From assembly GCA_963713625.1 (NCBI GenBank), contig CAVQMN010000009.1, positions 1 to 64,000 of the forward strand: a stretch of DNA of 64,000 nt. The letters run 5' to 3'. Under the pieces are notes generated by a model, which saw only the letters and a program-made list of their open reading frames with translations, was not told the DNA's origin and made no database searches. Shown here in pieces: positions 45,726 through 54,802 of the stretch. This DNA is from Bog-756 sp963713625. GTDB lineage: Bacteria; Actinomycetota; Acidimicrobiia; Acidimicrobiales; RAAP-2. Numbering within the stretch: position 1 is the first letter of the stretch; every line of letters starts with the position of its first letter. The position numbers and the translations under genes were made by a program.

Positions 45726-46886
45726 TCAGATCCGCTCGATGATCGTCCCGGTGGCCAGGGCGCCGCCGCAGCACATGGCGATGAGGGCGAGGTTGGAGTC
45801 CGAACGCTCCAGCTCGTGGAGGGCGGTGGTGATCAGCCGGGCACCGGTAGAACCGACCGGGTGACCCAGGGCGATGGCTCCGCCGTTGACATTGACCTTG
45901 TCCCAATCCACTTCGTGCACCTTGCCCCACGAAAAGACGACCGAGGCGAAGGCCTCGTTGACCTCGAAGATGTCGATGTCGGACATGGTCATGCCCGCCT
46001 TGCGCAGCACGTCGGTGGTGGCGGCGATCGGCCCGTCGAGGTGGTAGTAGGGATCGGAACCGACCAGGGTCTGGGCCACGATGCGGGCCCGGGGCCGAAG
46101 ACCGGCTTCACTGGCCCGGCTCTCTGACATCCACAGCACGGCGGCCGCTCCGTCGGAGATCTGCGAGCTGTTCCCCGCGGTATGCATGCCGTCGGGCAGT
46201 ACCGGCTTGAGCCCGGCCAAACCTTCGCGAGTGGTGTCGCGCGGACCTTGGTCCTTGGCGATCAGTGTCTTCTCGCCGGTCGGGCCATCGGCGCCCACGA
46301 CCGGGGCCTCCAGCGGCACGATCTCCCGGTCGAATCTGCCCTCGGCGACGGCCCTGGCCGCCTTGCGCTGGGACTCGAAGCCCAGCCAGTCGACATCCTC
46401 GCGGGTGATCCCGTACTTCTGGGCGATCCGCTCGGCTGCGCCGAACTGGTCGGGCATGTCCCAGGGGAAGTTCTCCGGCCTCGACTTGCCGGGTCCGTTG
46501 TACGCATTTGCGCCCAGGCCGACTCGACTCATGGCCTCGACACCACAGGCGATTCCGACTTCGATGGCATCCGCGCCGACCAGGTTGGCCACGAAGTGGT
46601 TGGCCTGCTGGGCCGAACCGCACTGGCAATCGACGGTTGTAGCTGCAACCTCGTAGGGCAACCCCTGGCTCAGCCATGCCGTCCGGGTCACATTGGAGGC
46701 CTGTTCACCGGCCTGGGTGACGCAACCCCCGACGATCTGCTCGACGTCACCCGGGTCGATGCCGGCGCGCTTCACCAGTTCGACCTGCGCGTTGCCCAGC
46801 AATTCGGCGGCGTGGAAGCCTGCCATCCAACCGTTCCGCTTTCCGATCGGCGTACGTACTGCTTCGACGATGACGGGCTGGGCCAT
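45726..46886 (-). CDS. fadA5: Acetyl-CoA acetyltransferase/steroid side-chain thiolase (FadA5-like)
   Basis: 386 residues from the ATG at 46886 (AAGGGAGA upstream). VIVEAVRTPIGKRNGWMAG, nucleophile Cys in ATTVDCQCGSAQQANHFVA, EAMSRVGLGANA, EVNEAFASVVFSWGKVHE, His in NVNGGAIALGHPVGSTGARL and Cys in MCCGGALATGTIIERI. The wording tracks FadA5 of M. tuberculosis, the thiolase that removes acetyl/propionyl units from the cholesterol side chain. First gene of a three-gene operon under a perfect KstR-like palindrome. Product cleavage of 3-ketoacyl-CoA is certain; steroid specificity is inferred. Confidence 0.9.
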   Translation of the reverse strand: MAQPVIVEAVRTPIGKRNGWMAGFHAAELLGNAQVELVKRAGIDPGDVEQIVGGCVTQAGEQASNVTRTAWLSQGLPYEVAATTVDCQCGSAQQANHFVANLVGADAIEVGIACGVEAMSRVGLGANAYNGPGKSRPENFPWDMPDQFGAAERIAQKYGITREDVDWLGFESQRKAARAVAEGRFDREIVPLEAPVVGADGPTGEKTLIAKDQGPRDTTREGLAGLKPVLPDGMHTAGNSSQISDGAAAVLWMSESRASEAGLRPRARIVAQTLVGSDPYYHLDGPIAATTDVLRKAGMTMSDIDIFEVNEAFASVVFSWGKVHEVDWDKVNVNGGAIALGHPVGSTGARLITTALHELERSDSNLALIAMCCGGALATGTIIERI

Positions 46887-46986
46887 GTTGGGTCTCCCTT
46901 GGAGGTTCGGGCTCGCCGTTTCGAGCTCTGATTTGGCACGACTGGAGGTGGGTTCGAGCGGGCACCGGCGGGAACCCCCGCGGGAG

Positions 46987-47004
46987 AGTATAGAACCGGT
47001 TCTA
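46987..47004 (-). promoter_or_regulatory. KstR-like operator overlapping the fadA5 promoter
   Basis: TAGAACCGGTTCTA at 46991-47004 is a perfect 14-bp palindrome and a full match to TNNAACNNGTTNNA. It overlaps by 2 bp a minus-strand -10 box TATACT (46992-46987), the same geometry as at 42344. Transcripts would start near 46980, giving a 94-nt leader. The rest of 46887-47248 shows nothing else but the lipoprotein ribosome site. Confidence 0.75.
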
Positions 47005-47248
47005 GTGCGAGCGGCCGGCTGGCCGGGGACCAGCGGGTTCTCACCCGGGCTGACCCCGTCCTCCGCTCCTCGGGTCGGGGTCACCGACCATGCTCCCGGG
47101 CTGTCCCGACCTCGCCCGGCCAGGCGGCCGCCCCCTGGCGCACCCCTGGGGATCGAACTGCTGGCTTGCTCCGGGTGGCCTCAAGACGAACCTGCCCCCG
47201 CACCGTCGGAGTACAGTTCCCCTCGGCATCGGTCGACCCGGGGGAGGA

Positions 47249-48373
47249 ATGATGTCGTCTGCTCGAGCGCTCGCGTTCGCGGTGGTGGCCGGGCTCGTGC
47301 TGCTGGCCGGGTGCTCTTCGAACAGCCCGGCGGCCTCCTCCCCTCAATACCAGCGGCGGGGACCCGACGTCGTCGGCGTGACGACGCTCGACCTTGGTTC
47401 AGCTGGACCCGAGTTCGGCGAACGCCTGGCCACGGTGTACTACCCCGCCGATCCGAGCACGGTGGCCGGCCACTCCAGGTTCAGCTACGACGAGGCTTCC
47501 ACGCTCCCGAAATCCGTGCAGGGCATCCTCCCGGCAAAGTTCAACACCACCACGACCGTCGACGCCTACGCGGACGTATCCGGCTCAAAAGCCGGGCCCT
47601 ACCCCATCGTGCTCTTCAGCCACGGGTACGGCGGCGAACGGCTGTACTACTCGACACTGCTGACCGGCATCGCCTCCTGGGGGTACGTCGTGGTCAGCGC
47701 CGACTACCTCGAACGCGGCCTGGCCGCCCAGGTGCTGGGCTCGAAGACGACACCGACCCCGGCCCTCGACTCCTCGATCATGCAGTCGTCGCTGACCGCG
47801 GTCGAACGTGCCTCGTCCCAGCCGGATTCCGTCCTCCATGGCATCGCCGATCCCCACCGTGTGGCCGCCGTGGGCCATTCGGCAGGAGGCCAGACCGCCT
47901 TCGACGCACTCGACACTCCGGCGGTGGCGACCGCCATCGGCTGGGCTCCCGAAGCGCCGGCCGGCACGCCGTCGAAGAAACCGGTCATGCTCATCGGTGC
48001 CGAGGGCGACCAGGTGGTACCGCCAGCCTCGGTCAAGCGCACCTACGACTCGTTTCCCGGTCCCAAGGCACTGGTCGAGATCTCCGGTGAAGGGCACAAC
48101 ACGTACACGGACATCTGCGTGGGGATCAGGGGCGGAGGTGGGTTGATCACCTACGCCATCTCCCACCACCTGGTCACGCCGTCTCTGGCCAAGCTCGGGA
48201 TCAACGGCTGCCAGCGCTCGGATATCGCCCCCGAGCGGTTCTGGCCGATCGTCCAGTTCTATACCGTCTTCCAACTGAAGAATCAGTTCGACGGGAACAG
48301 CCGGGCCGCCGTCCCGTCGCCGACCCCCGGGCAGTTCCCCGGCTTCACCGTCACCGTCCAGCAGTCCCAGTGA
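47249..48373 (+). CDS. Lipoprotein alpha/beta hydrolase (PAF-acetylhydrolase/chlorophyllase-like)
   Basis: 374 residues. Lipobox LVLLAGCSS at about residue 24 marks a diacylglycerol-modified surface protein. The hydrolase body has VLFSHGYGGERLYYSTLL, the nucleophile in VAAVGHSAGGQTAFDAL, an Asp in GAEGDQVVPP and His in EISGEGHNTYTD: a Ser-Asp-His triad as in PAF-acetylhydrolase and chlorophyllase-like esterases. ATG 47249, with an equally good ATG at 47252; GGGGAGG is directly upstream. Confidence 0.83.
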   Translation: MMSSARALAFAVVAGLVLLAGCSSNSPAASSPQYQRRGPDVVGVTTLDLGSAGPEFGERLATVYYPADPSTVAGHSRFSYDEASTLPKSVQGILPAKFNTTTTVDAYADVSGSKAGPYPIVLFSHGYGGERLYYSTLLTGIASWGYVVVSADYLERGLAAQVLGSKTTPTPALDSSIMQSSLTAVERASSQPDSVLHGIADPHRVAAVGHSAGGQTAFDALDTPAVATAIGWAPEAPAGTPSKKPVMLIGAEGDQVVPPASVKRTYDSFPGPKALVEISGEGHNTYTDICVGIRGGGGLITYAISHHLVTPSLAKLGINGCQRSDIAPERFWPIVQFYTVFQLKNQFDGNSRAAVPSPTPGQFPGFTVTVQQSQ

Positions 48374-48455
48374 CGGGCGAAAGCCGTCGGCGCCACGGCC
48401 GGTTCTTTGCCTAACATGCGTTTTGGTTTTCCAGCGGACGAACTCTTGGGGGGAC

Positions 48456-49250
48456 ATGGCCATCGATTTCAGTGGGCAGCGGGTGCTGGTGACCGGCGCC
48501 TCCTCGGGCATCGGCGCGGGGCTGGCCGAGGAATTTGCCCGCCGAGGAGCCATCGTGGGCATCTGCGCCCGGCGTCGCGAACGGCTGGACGAGGTGCTCG
48601 AGCGCTGTCGGCGGTACTCCCCGGAATCACGGCGGTGGGTGAGCGACCTCTCCGACCCGGCTGCGGTCGACGCCCTGGCCGCGGCCGCCCTCGACGAGCT
48701 CGGTGGGGTCGATGTGTTGGTGAACAACGCCGGCATCCCGAAGCGCCGCCACGTCAGCCGGCTGGATCAGGCCACCGTCGAGTCGGTCATGAACATCAAC
48801 TTCTTCAGCCCGGTCCGGCTGACCCTGGCCCTCCTTCCCCACATGATCGAGCGGGACAGCGGTCGGATCGTCAACATCTCCTCGGTGGCGGCCACCTTGA
48901 GCTCGCCGGGCGAGTCGGCCTATGACGCATCGAAAGCCGCGGTCACCGCCTTCAGCGAGTCGATGGCCATCGACCTCTGGCAGACGGGGATCAAGGTGCT
49001 CGTGGTCTACCCCGGACTGGTCGACACCGAGCTCTTCTCCCTCCCCGACAACGATCCGGTCGTGGCCGGGGTGGAGGCGGTGCCGGTGAGCGAGCTGGTC
49101 GGCGGGGTGTTCGACGCCCTCGACGCGGGTGCCGTGCAGGTCTACGTGCCCGGCTATTTCGCCGACCTGGCCTCGGGAAAGGCGGGCAACGTCGAGGGCT
49201 TCCTGTCGGGTGCGGCGCAGTACATCGCCGCCCAGCAGGCTCCGGGGTGA
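48456..49250 (+). CDS. Short-chain dehydrogenase/reductase
   Basis: 264 residues. VLVTGASSGIGAGLAEEFARRGAIVGICARR (Arg after beta-2 suggests NADP), DVLVNNAGIPKR, NISSVAATLSS, YDASKAAVTAFSESMAIDL. The last third (VPVSELVGGVFDALDAGAVQVYVPGYFADLAS) is longer than the core SDR and membrane-surface-like, as in the DHRS7-type/acylglycerone reductase group. ATG 48456 follows GGGGGGAC. Substrate unknown. Confidence 0.85.
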   Translation: MAIDFSGQRVLVTGASSGIGAGLAEEFARRGAIVGICARRRERLDEVLERCRRYSPESRRWVSDLSDPAAVDALAAAALDELGGVDVLVNNAGIPKRRHVSRLDQATVESVMNINFFSPVRLTLALLPHMIERDSGRIVNISSVAATLSSPGESAYDASKAAVTAFSESMAIDLWQTGIKVLVVYPGLVDTELFSLPDNDPVVAGVEAVPVSELVGGVFDALDAGAVQVYVPGYFADLASGKAGNVEGFLSGAAQYIAAQQAPG

Positions 49251-49406
49251 CCCCCTCGCCCTTCCCCCTCACCCGGGGGTGTGCAAGCATCAGAGGAACG
49301 AGAGACGTATTGGCCAAACCGCCCCATCGGCCGTCACCGGTGCAGTACCCCGCTTGACCAGAGGGGTACTCCCGGCAGGCCGGGGCACGAACCAGACGAG
49401 GTAGAC

Positions 49407-50519
49407 ATGGAGACAGAAGCAGCCATTCTCTGGGGCATGGGTCAGGACTGGCAGGTCGAGACCATCGAGCTCGACCCACCCAAGACGGGTGAGGTGCTGG
49501 TCAGAATCGCGGCATCGGGTATGTGCCACAGCGATGAGCATCTGAGGACCGGTGACCTCGGGGGCATGTACCCGGTCATCGGGGGCCACGAGGGGGCGGG
49601 TGTGGTCGAAGAAGTCGGTCCCGGGGTCGAGGACCTGAGCCCCGGTGACCACGTGGTGTTCGGATTCGTCCCGGCGTGCGGCAAGTGCCCGTCCTGTGCC
49701 CGCGGTCACTCCAATCTCTGCGACGTGGGTGCGCAACTCATGATGGGCGCTCAGGCCGACGGAACCCACCGCCACCACGCGTCCAACGGCACGGACCTGC
49801 ACACCATGGTCTGCCTCGGCACGTTCGCCAAGCACACCGTCGTGAACCAGGCGTCCTGTGTCAAGATTCTGGACCACTATCCGCTGGACAAGGCATGTCT
49901 CGTCGGGTGCGGAGTCACCACCGGATGGGGCTCTGCGGTCTACGCGGCCGACGTCCAGCCGGGCGACGACGTCGTCGTCATCGGCATCGGTGGCCTCGGC
50001 GCCTCCGCCATCCAAGGAGCACGCCTGGCCGGTGCCGAGCGGATCTTCGCCATCGACCCGGTTCCATTCAAGCTCGAGATGGCCACCAAGTTCGGTGCCA
50101 CCCACACCGCCTCGAGCATCGAGGAGGCGTTGCCACTGGTCAACGAGGTGACCTGGGGCAAGAACGCAGAGAAGGTCATCTGCACCATGGGCGTGGGTGA
50201 GGGCCGGCTGATGGAGACCATCATGCAGCTCGCGGCCAAGCGTGGGCGGGTCGTGGTCACCAATATCCACCCCATGGCCGAAACCGACGTCACCCTCTCA
50301 CTGACCTGGGTCACACTGCTGGAGAAGCAGATCGTCGGCACCATCTTCGGATCGGCCAACATGCGCTACGACATTCCCCACCTGTTGCGCCTGTACGACC
50401 ACGGTCAGCTCGATCTGGACACGATGGTCACGCAGACCTACAAGCTCGAAGAGGTCAATCAGGGTTACGCCGACATGCTGGGTGGCAAGAACATCCGCGG
50501 CGTCATGATCTACGAGTAA
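49407..50519 (+). CDS. Zn-dependent alcohol dehydrogenase (NDMA-dependent/MadH type)
   Basis: 370-residue MDR enzyme. Catalytic-Zn ligands in ASGMCHSDEH, GGHEGAGVVEEVGPGV and VGCGVTTGWGSA; structural-Zn Cys run in PACGKCPSCARGHSNLCD; NAD fold VVVIGIGGLGASAIQGARLAGAERIFAIDP. The group III / NDMA-dependent alcohol dehydrogenases of actinobacteria share this wording (TGDLGGMYPVIGGHEGAG); these hold the nicotinamide tightly. ATG 49407 with GACGAGGTAG upstream. Oxidises an unidentified alcohol. Confidence 0.9.
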   Translation: METEAAILWGMGQDWQVETIELDPPKTGEVLVRIAASGMCHSDEHLRTGDLGGMYPVIGGHEGAGVVEEVGPGVEDLSPGDHVVFGFVPACGKCPSCARGHSNLCDVGAQLMMGAQADGTHRHHASNGTDLHTMVCLGTFAKHTVVNQASCVKILDHYPLDKACLVGCGVTTGWGSAVYAADVQPGDDVVVIGIGGLGASAIQGARLAGAERIFAIDPVPFKLEMATKFGATHTASSIEEALPLVNEVTWGKNAEKVICTMGVGEGRLMETIMQLAAKRGRVVVTNIHPMAETDVTLSLTWVTLLEKQIVGTIFGSANMRYDIPHLLRLYDHGQLDLDTMVTQTYKLEEVNQGYADMLGGKNIRGVMIYE

Positions 50520-50576
50520 CGAGCCCGATACCGCCGGGGACCCACCCGTTCCCCACATCGGCAAGACTGCCTTGTC

Positions 50577-50975
50577 ATGGCGTTCGGTCAGCAGTCGGGT
50601 CCCCCGGCCTCGGGCAGACAGGTGCAAGAGCTGCTGAGCCTCCTCAAGTCTGCGGGACACTCCGACTTCCGCGACGCACGGGGTCCGATGGGGTTCACCC
50701 AGCGACAGGCCGGTGGCCGGTTCTCCCGGGAGGAGGCGGCCGAGTTCATCGATCGGCTCCAGAACGCCGAGTTCGCCGGAAGCTCGCCGGCCCCGACAGG
50801 CCCCACGACTCCGGCCCCGACAGGCCCCACGACCACCGCGGTCCCGGGCCGGGTGGCCAAAGCGCCAAACCCCACCCCGGTCCTCACCGGCACCTGGCCG
50901 CGGCTGGATCGCGTCGCCGCCGAAAAATTGGCCGCCGAGCTCCGACGACGGGGGTGGACCGTCCTCGAGCCCTGA
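50577..50975 (+). CDS. Small protein of unknown function with Pro/Thr linker repeat
   Basis: 132 residues, no family known to me. An N-terminal helical domain (RQVQELLSLLKSAGHSDFRDARGPMGFTQRQAGGRFSREEAAEFIDRL) and a C-terminal helix (LDRVAAEKLAAELRRRGWTVLEP) are joined by PAPTGPTTPAPTGPTT. The ends look like small nucleic-acid- or protein-binding modules. Not exported. Confidence 0.7.
   Translation: MAFGQQSGPPASGRQVQELLSLLKSAGHSDFRDARGPMGFTQRQAGGRFSREEAAEFIDRLQNAEFAGSSPAPTGPTTPAPTGPTTTAVPGRVAKAPNPTPVLTGTWPRLDRVAAEKLAAELRRRGWTVLEP
50787..50833 (+). repeat. 23-bp direct repeat (period 24) in 50577-50975
   Basis: CCGGCCCCGACAGGCCCCACGAC is exact at 50787-50809 and 50811-50833 and encodes two APTGPTT linker units, an in-frame duplication. 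Confidence 0.75.
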
Positions 50976-51056
50976 TGCCGACGGTTCACGGCCGGACATC
51001 CCGGGAGCCGGGTGACCTCTTCCGGGCCCGCTACCATTGCGGAAAGGGCTGCACCT

Positions 51057-51078
51057 TCGAACGTTGCGGTACGTTCGA
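51057..51078. promoter_or_regulatory. Inverted repeat upstream of the 51129 oxidoreductase
   Basis: TCGAACG-N8-CGTTCGA, 7-bp perfect arms, 50 nt before the ATG; candidate operator for a TetR-type regulator. Confidence 0.35.
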
Positions 51079-51128
51079 GTTCCGCTCAAGGGCGAATGTC
51101 CATCCACCTCGATCCAAGGGTTGCCGAG

Positions 51129-51962
51129 ATGACCGAATCACGAACAATTCTCATCACCGGTGCCACCGACGGCCTCGGGTACGCCCTGGCCCACATGGTC
51201 GCAGCCGATGGCGCCACCGTGATCCTCCACGGTCGGAACCCCGAGAAGCTCGACCAGGTGGCTGACAGCGTTCAGAAACACAGCAACGTTCCCCGTCCGG
51301 CCACCGTGCTCGCCGATTTAGCCGAGCTGGCTCAGGTGCGGCGACTGGCCAGCGACGTGCGGGCGGCAACCGACAGGCTCGACGTCCTTGTCAACAACGC
51401 CGGGATCGGCGCGGGCGAACCCGAGGGCCGCACCCGCCGGGTGAGCGCCGACGGCTACGAGCTGCGCTTCGCCGTCAACTACCTGGCCACGTTCCTCCTC
51501 ACGCTCGAGCTGGTGCCCCTGCTCCGGGCCTCGGCGCCGGCACGGATCGTCAACGTGGCCTCGATCCGTCAGGAGCCCCTCGATTTCGACGACCTCATGC
51601 TCGAGCGCAATTACAGCGGCGTGCGGGCCTACGAGCAGAGCAAGCTGGCCGAGGTCATGTTCGGCTTCGAGCTGGCCCGTCGCACCCCCGCCGCCGAGAT
51701 CACCGTGAACAGCCTGCATCCCGCCACCTACATGCCCACCAAAATGGTGCTGAAGGAGGTCGGGGACAGCATCGACAGCCTCGAGGCGGGTGTGGCGGCC
51801 ACGCTCCGACTGGTCGGCGATCAGAGCCTGGCCGCCACGACCGGCAAGTTCTTCGATCGGACCCGCGAGGCCAAGGCCACGGCCCAGGCCTACGACGATG
51901 CCGCCCGCGCCGAGCTGTGGCGGCGGAGTCTGGAGCTGGTCGATCTTCCGGATCTGGACTGA
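51129..51962 (+). CDS. SDR oxidoreductase (retinol dehydrogenase-like)
   Basis: 277 residues from the ATG at 51129. ILITGATDGLGYALAHMVAADGATVILHGRNPEKL (Arg after beta-2: NADP), LADLAELAQVRRLA, LDVLVNNAGIGAG, FAVNYLATFLLTLELVP, VASIRQEPLDFDD, YEQSKLAEVMFGFELARR and NSLHPATYMPTKMV: the extended WW-domain oxidoreductase/retinol dehydrogenase-like SDR set, with Tyr in RAYEQSKLA as the active residue. Converges tail-to-tail with the next gene. Confidence 0.86.
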   Translation: MTESRTILITGATDGLGYALAHMVAADGATVILHGRNPEKLDQVADSVQKHSNVPRPATVLADLAELAQVRRLASDVRAATDRLDVLVNNAGIGAGEPEGRTRRVSADGYELRFAVNYLATFLLTLELVPLLRASAPARIVNVASIRQEPLDFDDLMLERNYSGVRAYEQSKLAEVMFGFELARRTPAAEITVNSLHPATYMPTKMVLKEVGDSIDSLEAGVAATLRLVGDQSLAATTGKFFDRTREAKATAQAYDDAARAELWRRSLELVDLPDLD

Positions 51963-53417
51963 TCACGACGAACCCGGCCTCTGGGCGGTCGGGACGGCCG
52001 CCCCACCCCCACCGCCATCCTCGTTTCCCTCGTCGTTCCCGGTTTCTCGAGGTCGACGCCGCGTCCCCACCCGGTCGGACAGCGCCATCACCGTCAACGC
52101 CGCACCCACGCACAGCGATGGCGTAGCGGCCACGACGTAGCGGGGATTCCCGAATGTGCTGGCGACGACAATCGTGGCCAGGAGGACCGGCCCGGCCACC
52201 AGCACCAGACCCAGTCGATTTCTCCGTAGGCGGACCATGCCGGGAATGGCCAGGAGGAGCACGACCAGGGACTCGGGCCAGGCCATCTGCTGCCAGCCGA
52301 TGCTGCGGGTCTGGAGAGCGTCCAACCCCGCCTGCTGCTGCGGGTCGAAGAGGCTCCAGGCCCGCAAGACCCGGACTCCGACCACCAGGGGGAGTCGCCC
52401 GAGGTGGGAGCGCAGGTACGCGGTACCTTCGGCCCGGGTCACCTTGTCGTACTCGGCCTCGTCGGTCGTGGCCAGATTGGCGTGGCCGAGACACGAATAG
52501 TCCCAGTACCCGATCAGGGGACCCTGATAGGTGGTCGGGCAGTTGGCGCCGCCCAACGTCTTCCCATCGTTGCTCGAGAGCAGGACGGTGGGTGTGAAGG
52601 TCTCATAATTGCGGATCACCCAAGGGGCAAGCACGACCGCGGCGACGGCCACCGCCACCGCCACCTGGGCCAGCCGACGTCGCGTCTTCACCGAAGGCAC
52701 GACCAGGATGGCCACGGGCACCAGCACCACGGCGTTCAGAATGTCCTCGGATCGGACCAGGACCAGCGCCCCGGCCAGCGCTCCGACCAGGGCCCACCGC
52801 CGGAGCGAGGGTGTTCCGCCCGCCCAGGCCGCGGCGACGAGCAGCCCGACGGTGAGGGGGACGGCGATCGTCTCCGACATCACCGATCCGTCGGCGGCGA
52901 TCAATGTGGCCGAACCGGCGGCCAGTCCGGCCGCGATCAGGCCGACACCGGCCCGTCCTGCCACCTGACGGCCGAAAATACCGGTGAGGAGGACGGTGAC
53001 ACCACCGCAGAGTGCGCCCACCATCTGGAAACCGGTGCTGGTGGTGATGCCCAGCTTCAGAAGTCCGGCGAGGAAGATCGGATAGCCGGGAACGAAGTTG
53101 GCCGTCGCCCGCTGGATGCCGTGGGCGTAGAACAGGACCGGGTTCGAATACCCGTGGCCACCGGCCAGCGTGGCGCCGAGGAGCATGTAGCCGATCGAGT
53201 CGAGACCCAGTTTGAGATGGCGGCCGACGGTCAGCGCGTAGACGATCCGGATGGCCACGGCGATGACCACCTCGGCAGCAAGGACAGGGGCGAACGGAAC
53301 CCGTCGGGCTGGGAGCGCTTGCACCCCGTCCTGGCCGATCAAGCCGCGCCCCCTCTTTACAGGACGGGTCGCAGACGCGGCTGATTGATCTGCACGACCC
53401 AGCCTCCCCCATGGCAC
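51963..53417 (-). CDS. GT-C type membrane glycosyltransferase (GT39/ArnT-like)
   Basis: 484-residue polytopic membrane protein, about 10-11 hydrophobic segments. After TM1 (LAAEVVIAVAIRIVYALTVG) comes LGLDSIGYMLLGATLAGGHGYSNPVLF, the external Asp-containing loop typical of polyprenyl-phosphate-sugar-dependent transferases; VPGYPIFLAGLLKLG and ALVGALAGALVLVRSEDILNAVVLVP follow, and a soluble loop (NDGKTLGGANCPTTYQGPLIGYWDYSCLG). Acceptor unknown. GTG start. Ends in a Gly-rich polar tail. Confidence 0.78.
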   Translation of the reverse strand: MPWGRLGRADQSAASATRPVKRGRGLIGQDGVQALPARRVPFAPVLAAEVVIAVAIRIVYALTVGRHLKLGLDSIGYMLLGATLAGGHGYSNPVLFYAHGIQRATANFVPGYPIFLAGLLKLGITTSTGFQMVGALCGGVTVLLTGIFGRQVAGRAGVGLIAAGLAAGSATLIAADGSVMSETIAVPLTVGLLVAAAWAGGTPSLRRWALVGALAGALVLVRSEDILNAVVLVPVAILVVPSVKTRRRLAQVAVAVAVAAVVLAPWVIRNYETFTPTVLLSSNDGKTLGGANCPTTYQGPLIGYWDYSCLGHANLATTDEAEYDKVTRAEGTAYLRSHLGRLPLVVGVRVLRAWSLFDPQQQAGLDALQTRSIGWQQMAWPESLVVLLLAIPGMVRLRRNRLGLVLVAGPVLLATIVVASTFGNPRYVVAATPSLCVGAALTVMALSDRVGTRRRPRETGNDEGNEDGGGGGAAVPTAQRPGSS

Positions 53418-53505
53418 CGGAGCGGATCAACTTGGCAGATGCAGCCGGTGCCGGCGGTCCGATCCGACGGCCCGGGAAATCCCGTCGATCGGGTCCGCCG
53501 GTGAG

Positions 53506-54657
53506 CTATCCCAACAACCTCTTGGCGATCACCACCCGCTGGATCTGGTTGGTGCCCTCGTAGATCTGGGTGACCTTGGCGTCCCGCATGAACCGCTCGA
53601 CGGGAAAGTCCTTGACGTAGCCATACCCACCGAGCAGCTGGACCGCGTCAGTCGTCACGGCCATGGCGGTATCGGAGGCGAAGCACTTGGCCATGGCCCC
53701 CATCATGGTCAGCTCGTTCTCGGGATCTCCGTTGTCGATGAGGGAGCAGGCCCGGTAGATGAGGGTCCTGGCCGCCTCGGTGCGTATGGCCATGTCGGCC
53801 AGCATGAAGCGCAGGCCCTGAAGGTCGGCGATCGGCGCTCCGAAGGCTCTGCGCTCCTTCATGTACCCGGCGGCATAGTCGATGGCGCCCTGGGCGATAC
53901 CCACGGCCTGGGCGCCGATGGTGGGCCGACTCCGGTCGAGGGTATGCAGGGCGATGGTGAATCCCATGCCCTCTTCGCCCACCAGGTTGCTGGCCGGAAC
54001 TCTGACTTCGTCGAAGCTCACGGCTGCGGTGGGGCTGCCCCGTAGCCCCATCTTGTCTTCGTGCGGGGCCACTTCCACGCCCCAGTCCGCCTCGACGACG
54101 AAACAGCTGATCCCCCGTCGACCGGCGCCCGGATCAGTCACCGCGAAGACGGTGTAGATGTCCGAGATGCCGGCATTGGTGATCCAGTACTTGGTCCCGG
54201 TGAGAAGGTAGTGATCGCCCTGGCGGACGGCTCGGGTCCGCATGGCGGCCACGTCACTGCCGGCATCGGCCTCGGACAGGCAGTAGCTGCCCTGCCACTC
54301 ACCGGACGCGATCCGGGGCACATACCTCCGCTTGAGCTCCTCGGAGCCCCAATTCAGCACAGGCAACATGCTGAGCTTGGAGATCAGCATGTTCAACGAG
54401 GTGGAGGCACAGACCCTGGCCAGCTCCTCGGCCATGATGGCCTGGGTCACCATGTCGGCGCCCGCCCCCCCGTAGGCAACGGGCAGGCCCAGCGAGGGAA
54501 GTTCGAGCTCGACGCAGGCATCGAATGACTTCTGGGGATAGGTCGCATCCCGATCCGCTTCGGCGGCGTTCGGGGCGATCCGGTCCTCGGCGAACTTGCG
54601 CAGGGTGTCCCGGAACTGCCGTTGGGCCTCGGTCAGGGCGAAATTGGGCGAATCCAT
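53506..54657 (-). CDS. Acyl-CoA dehydrogenase (short-chain/isovaleryl type)
   Basis: 383 residues. FALTEAQRQFRDTLRKFAEDRIAPNAAEAD, CLSEADAGSDVAAMRTRA, LTGTKYWITNAG, FEDKMGLRG-type stretch (HEDKMGLRGSPTAAVSFDEV), DRSRPTIGAQAVGIAQGAIDYAAGYMKERRAFGAPI, AVQLLGGYGYVKDFPVERFMRDAKVTQIYEGTNQIQRVVIA: full classical acyl-CoA dehydrogenase. The catalytic Glu is in IYEGTNQIQ. ATG 54657 is chosen over GTG 54663 because TAACTT lies 6 nt upstream of it. Confidence 0.92.
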   Translation of the reverse strand: MDSPNFALTEAQRQFRDTLRKFAEDRIAPNAAEADRDATYPQKSFDACVELELPSLGLPVAYGGAGADMVTQAIMAEELARVCASTSLNMLISKLSMLPVLNWGSEELKRRYVPRIASGEWQGSYCLSEADAGSDVAAMRTRAVRQGDHYLLTGTKYWITNAGISDIYTVFAVTDPGAGRRGISCFVVEADWGVEVAPHEDKMGLRGSPTAAVSFDEVRVPASNLVGEEGMGFTIALHTLDRSRPTIGAQAVGIAQGAIDYAAGYMKERRAFGAPIADLQGLRFMLADMAIRTEAARTLIYRACSLIDNGDPENELTMMGAMAKCFASDTAMAVTTDAVQLLGGYGYVKDFPVERFMRDAKVTQIYEGTNQIQRVVIAKRLLG

Positions 54658-54663
54658 CCACAC

Positions 54664-54669
54664 AAGTTA
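54664..54669 (-). promoter_or_regulatory. Leaderless -10 element for the 54657 acyl-CoA dehydrogenase
   Basis: TAACTT on the minus strand ends 6 nt before the ATG. Confidence 0.45.
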
Positions 54670-54789
54670 CTCAGCGGCGGAAGGGCTCTCGTTGACACGG
54701 CGATGCCCCGCCCACCAGTGGCCGCGGTCAGACCCGCCGGGCAACCTCTGCCGCAGGCGCAGAGGGTCGATCGCACGAACGGGTGGGCG

Positions 54790-54795
54790 TAGAGT
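54790..54795 (+). promoter_or_regulatory. Leaderless -10 element for a small ORF
   Basis: TAGAGT ends 7 nt before the GTG at 54803. Confidence 0.35.
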
Positions 54796-54802
54796 TGGAG
54801 GC

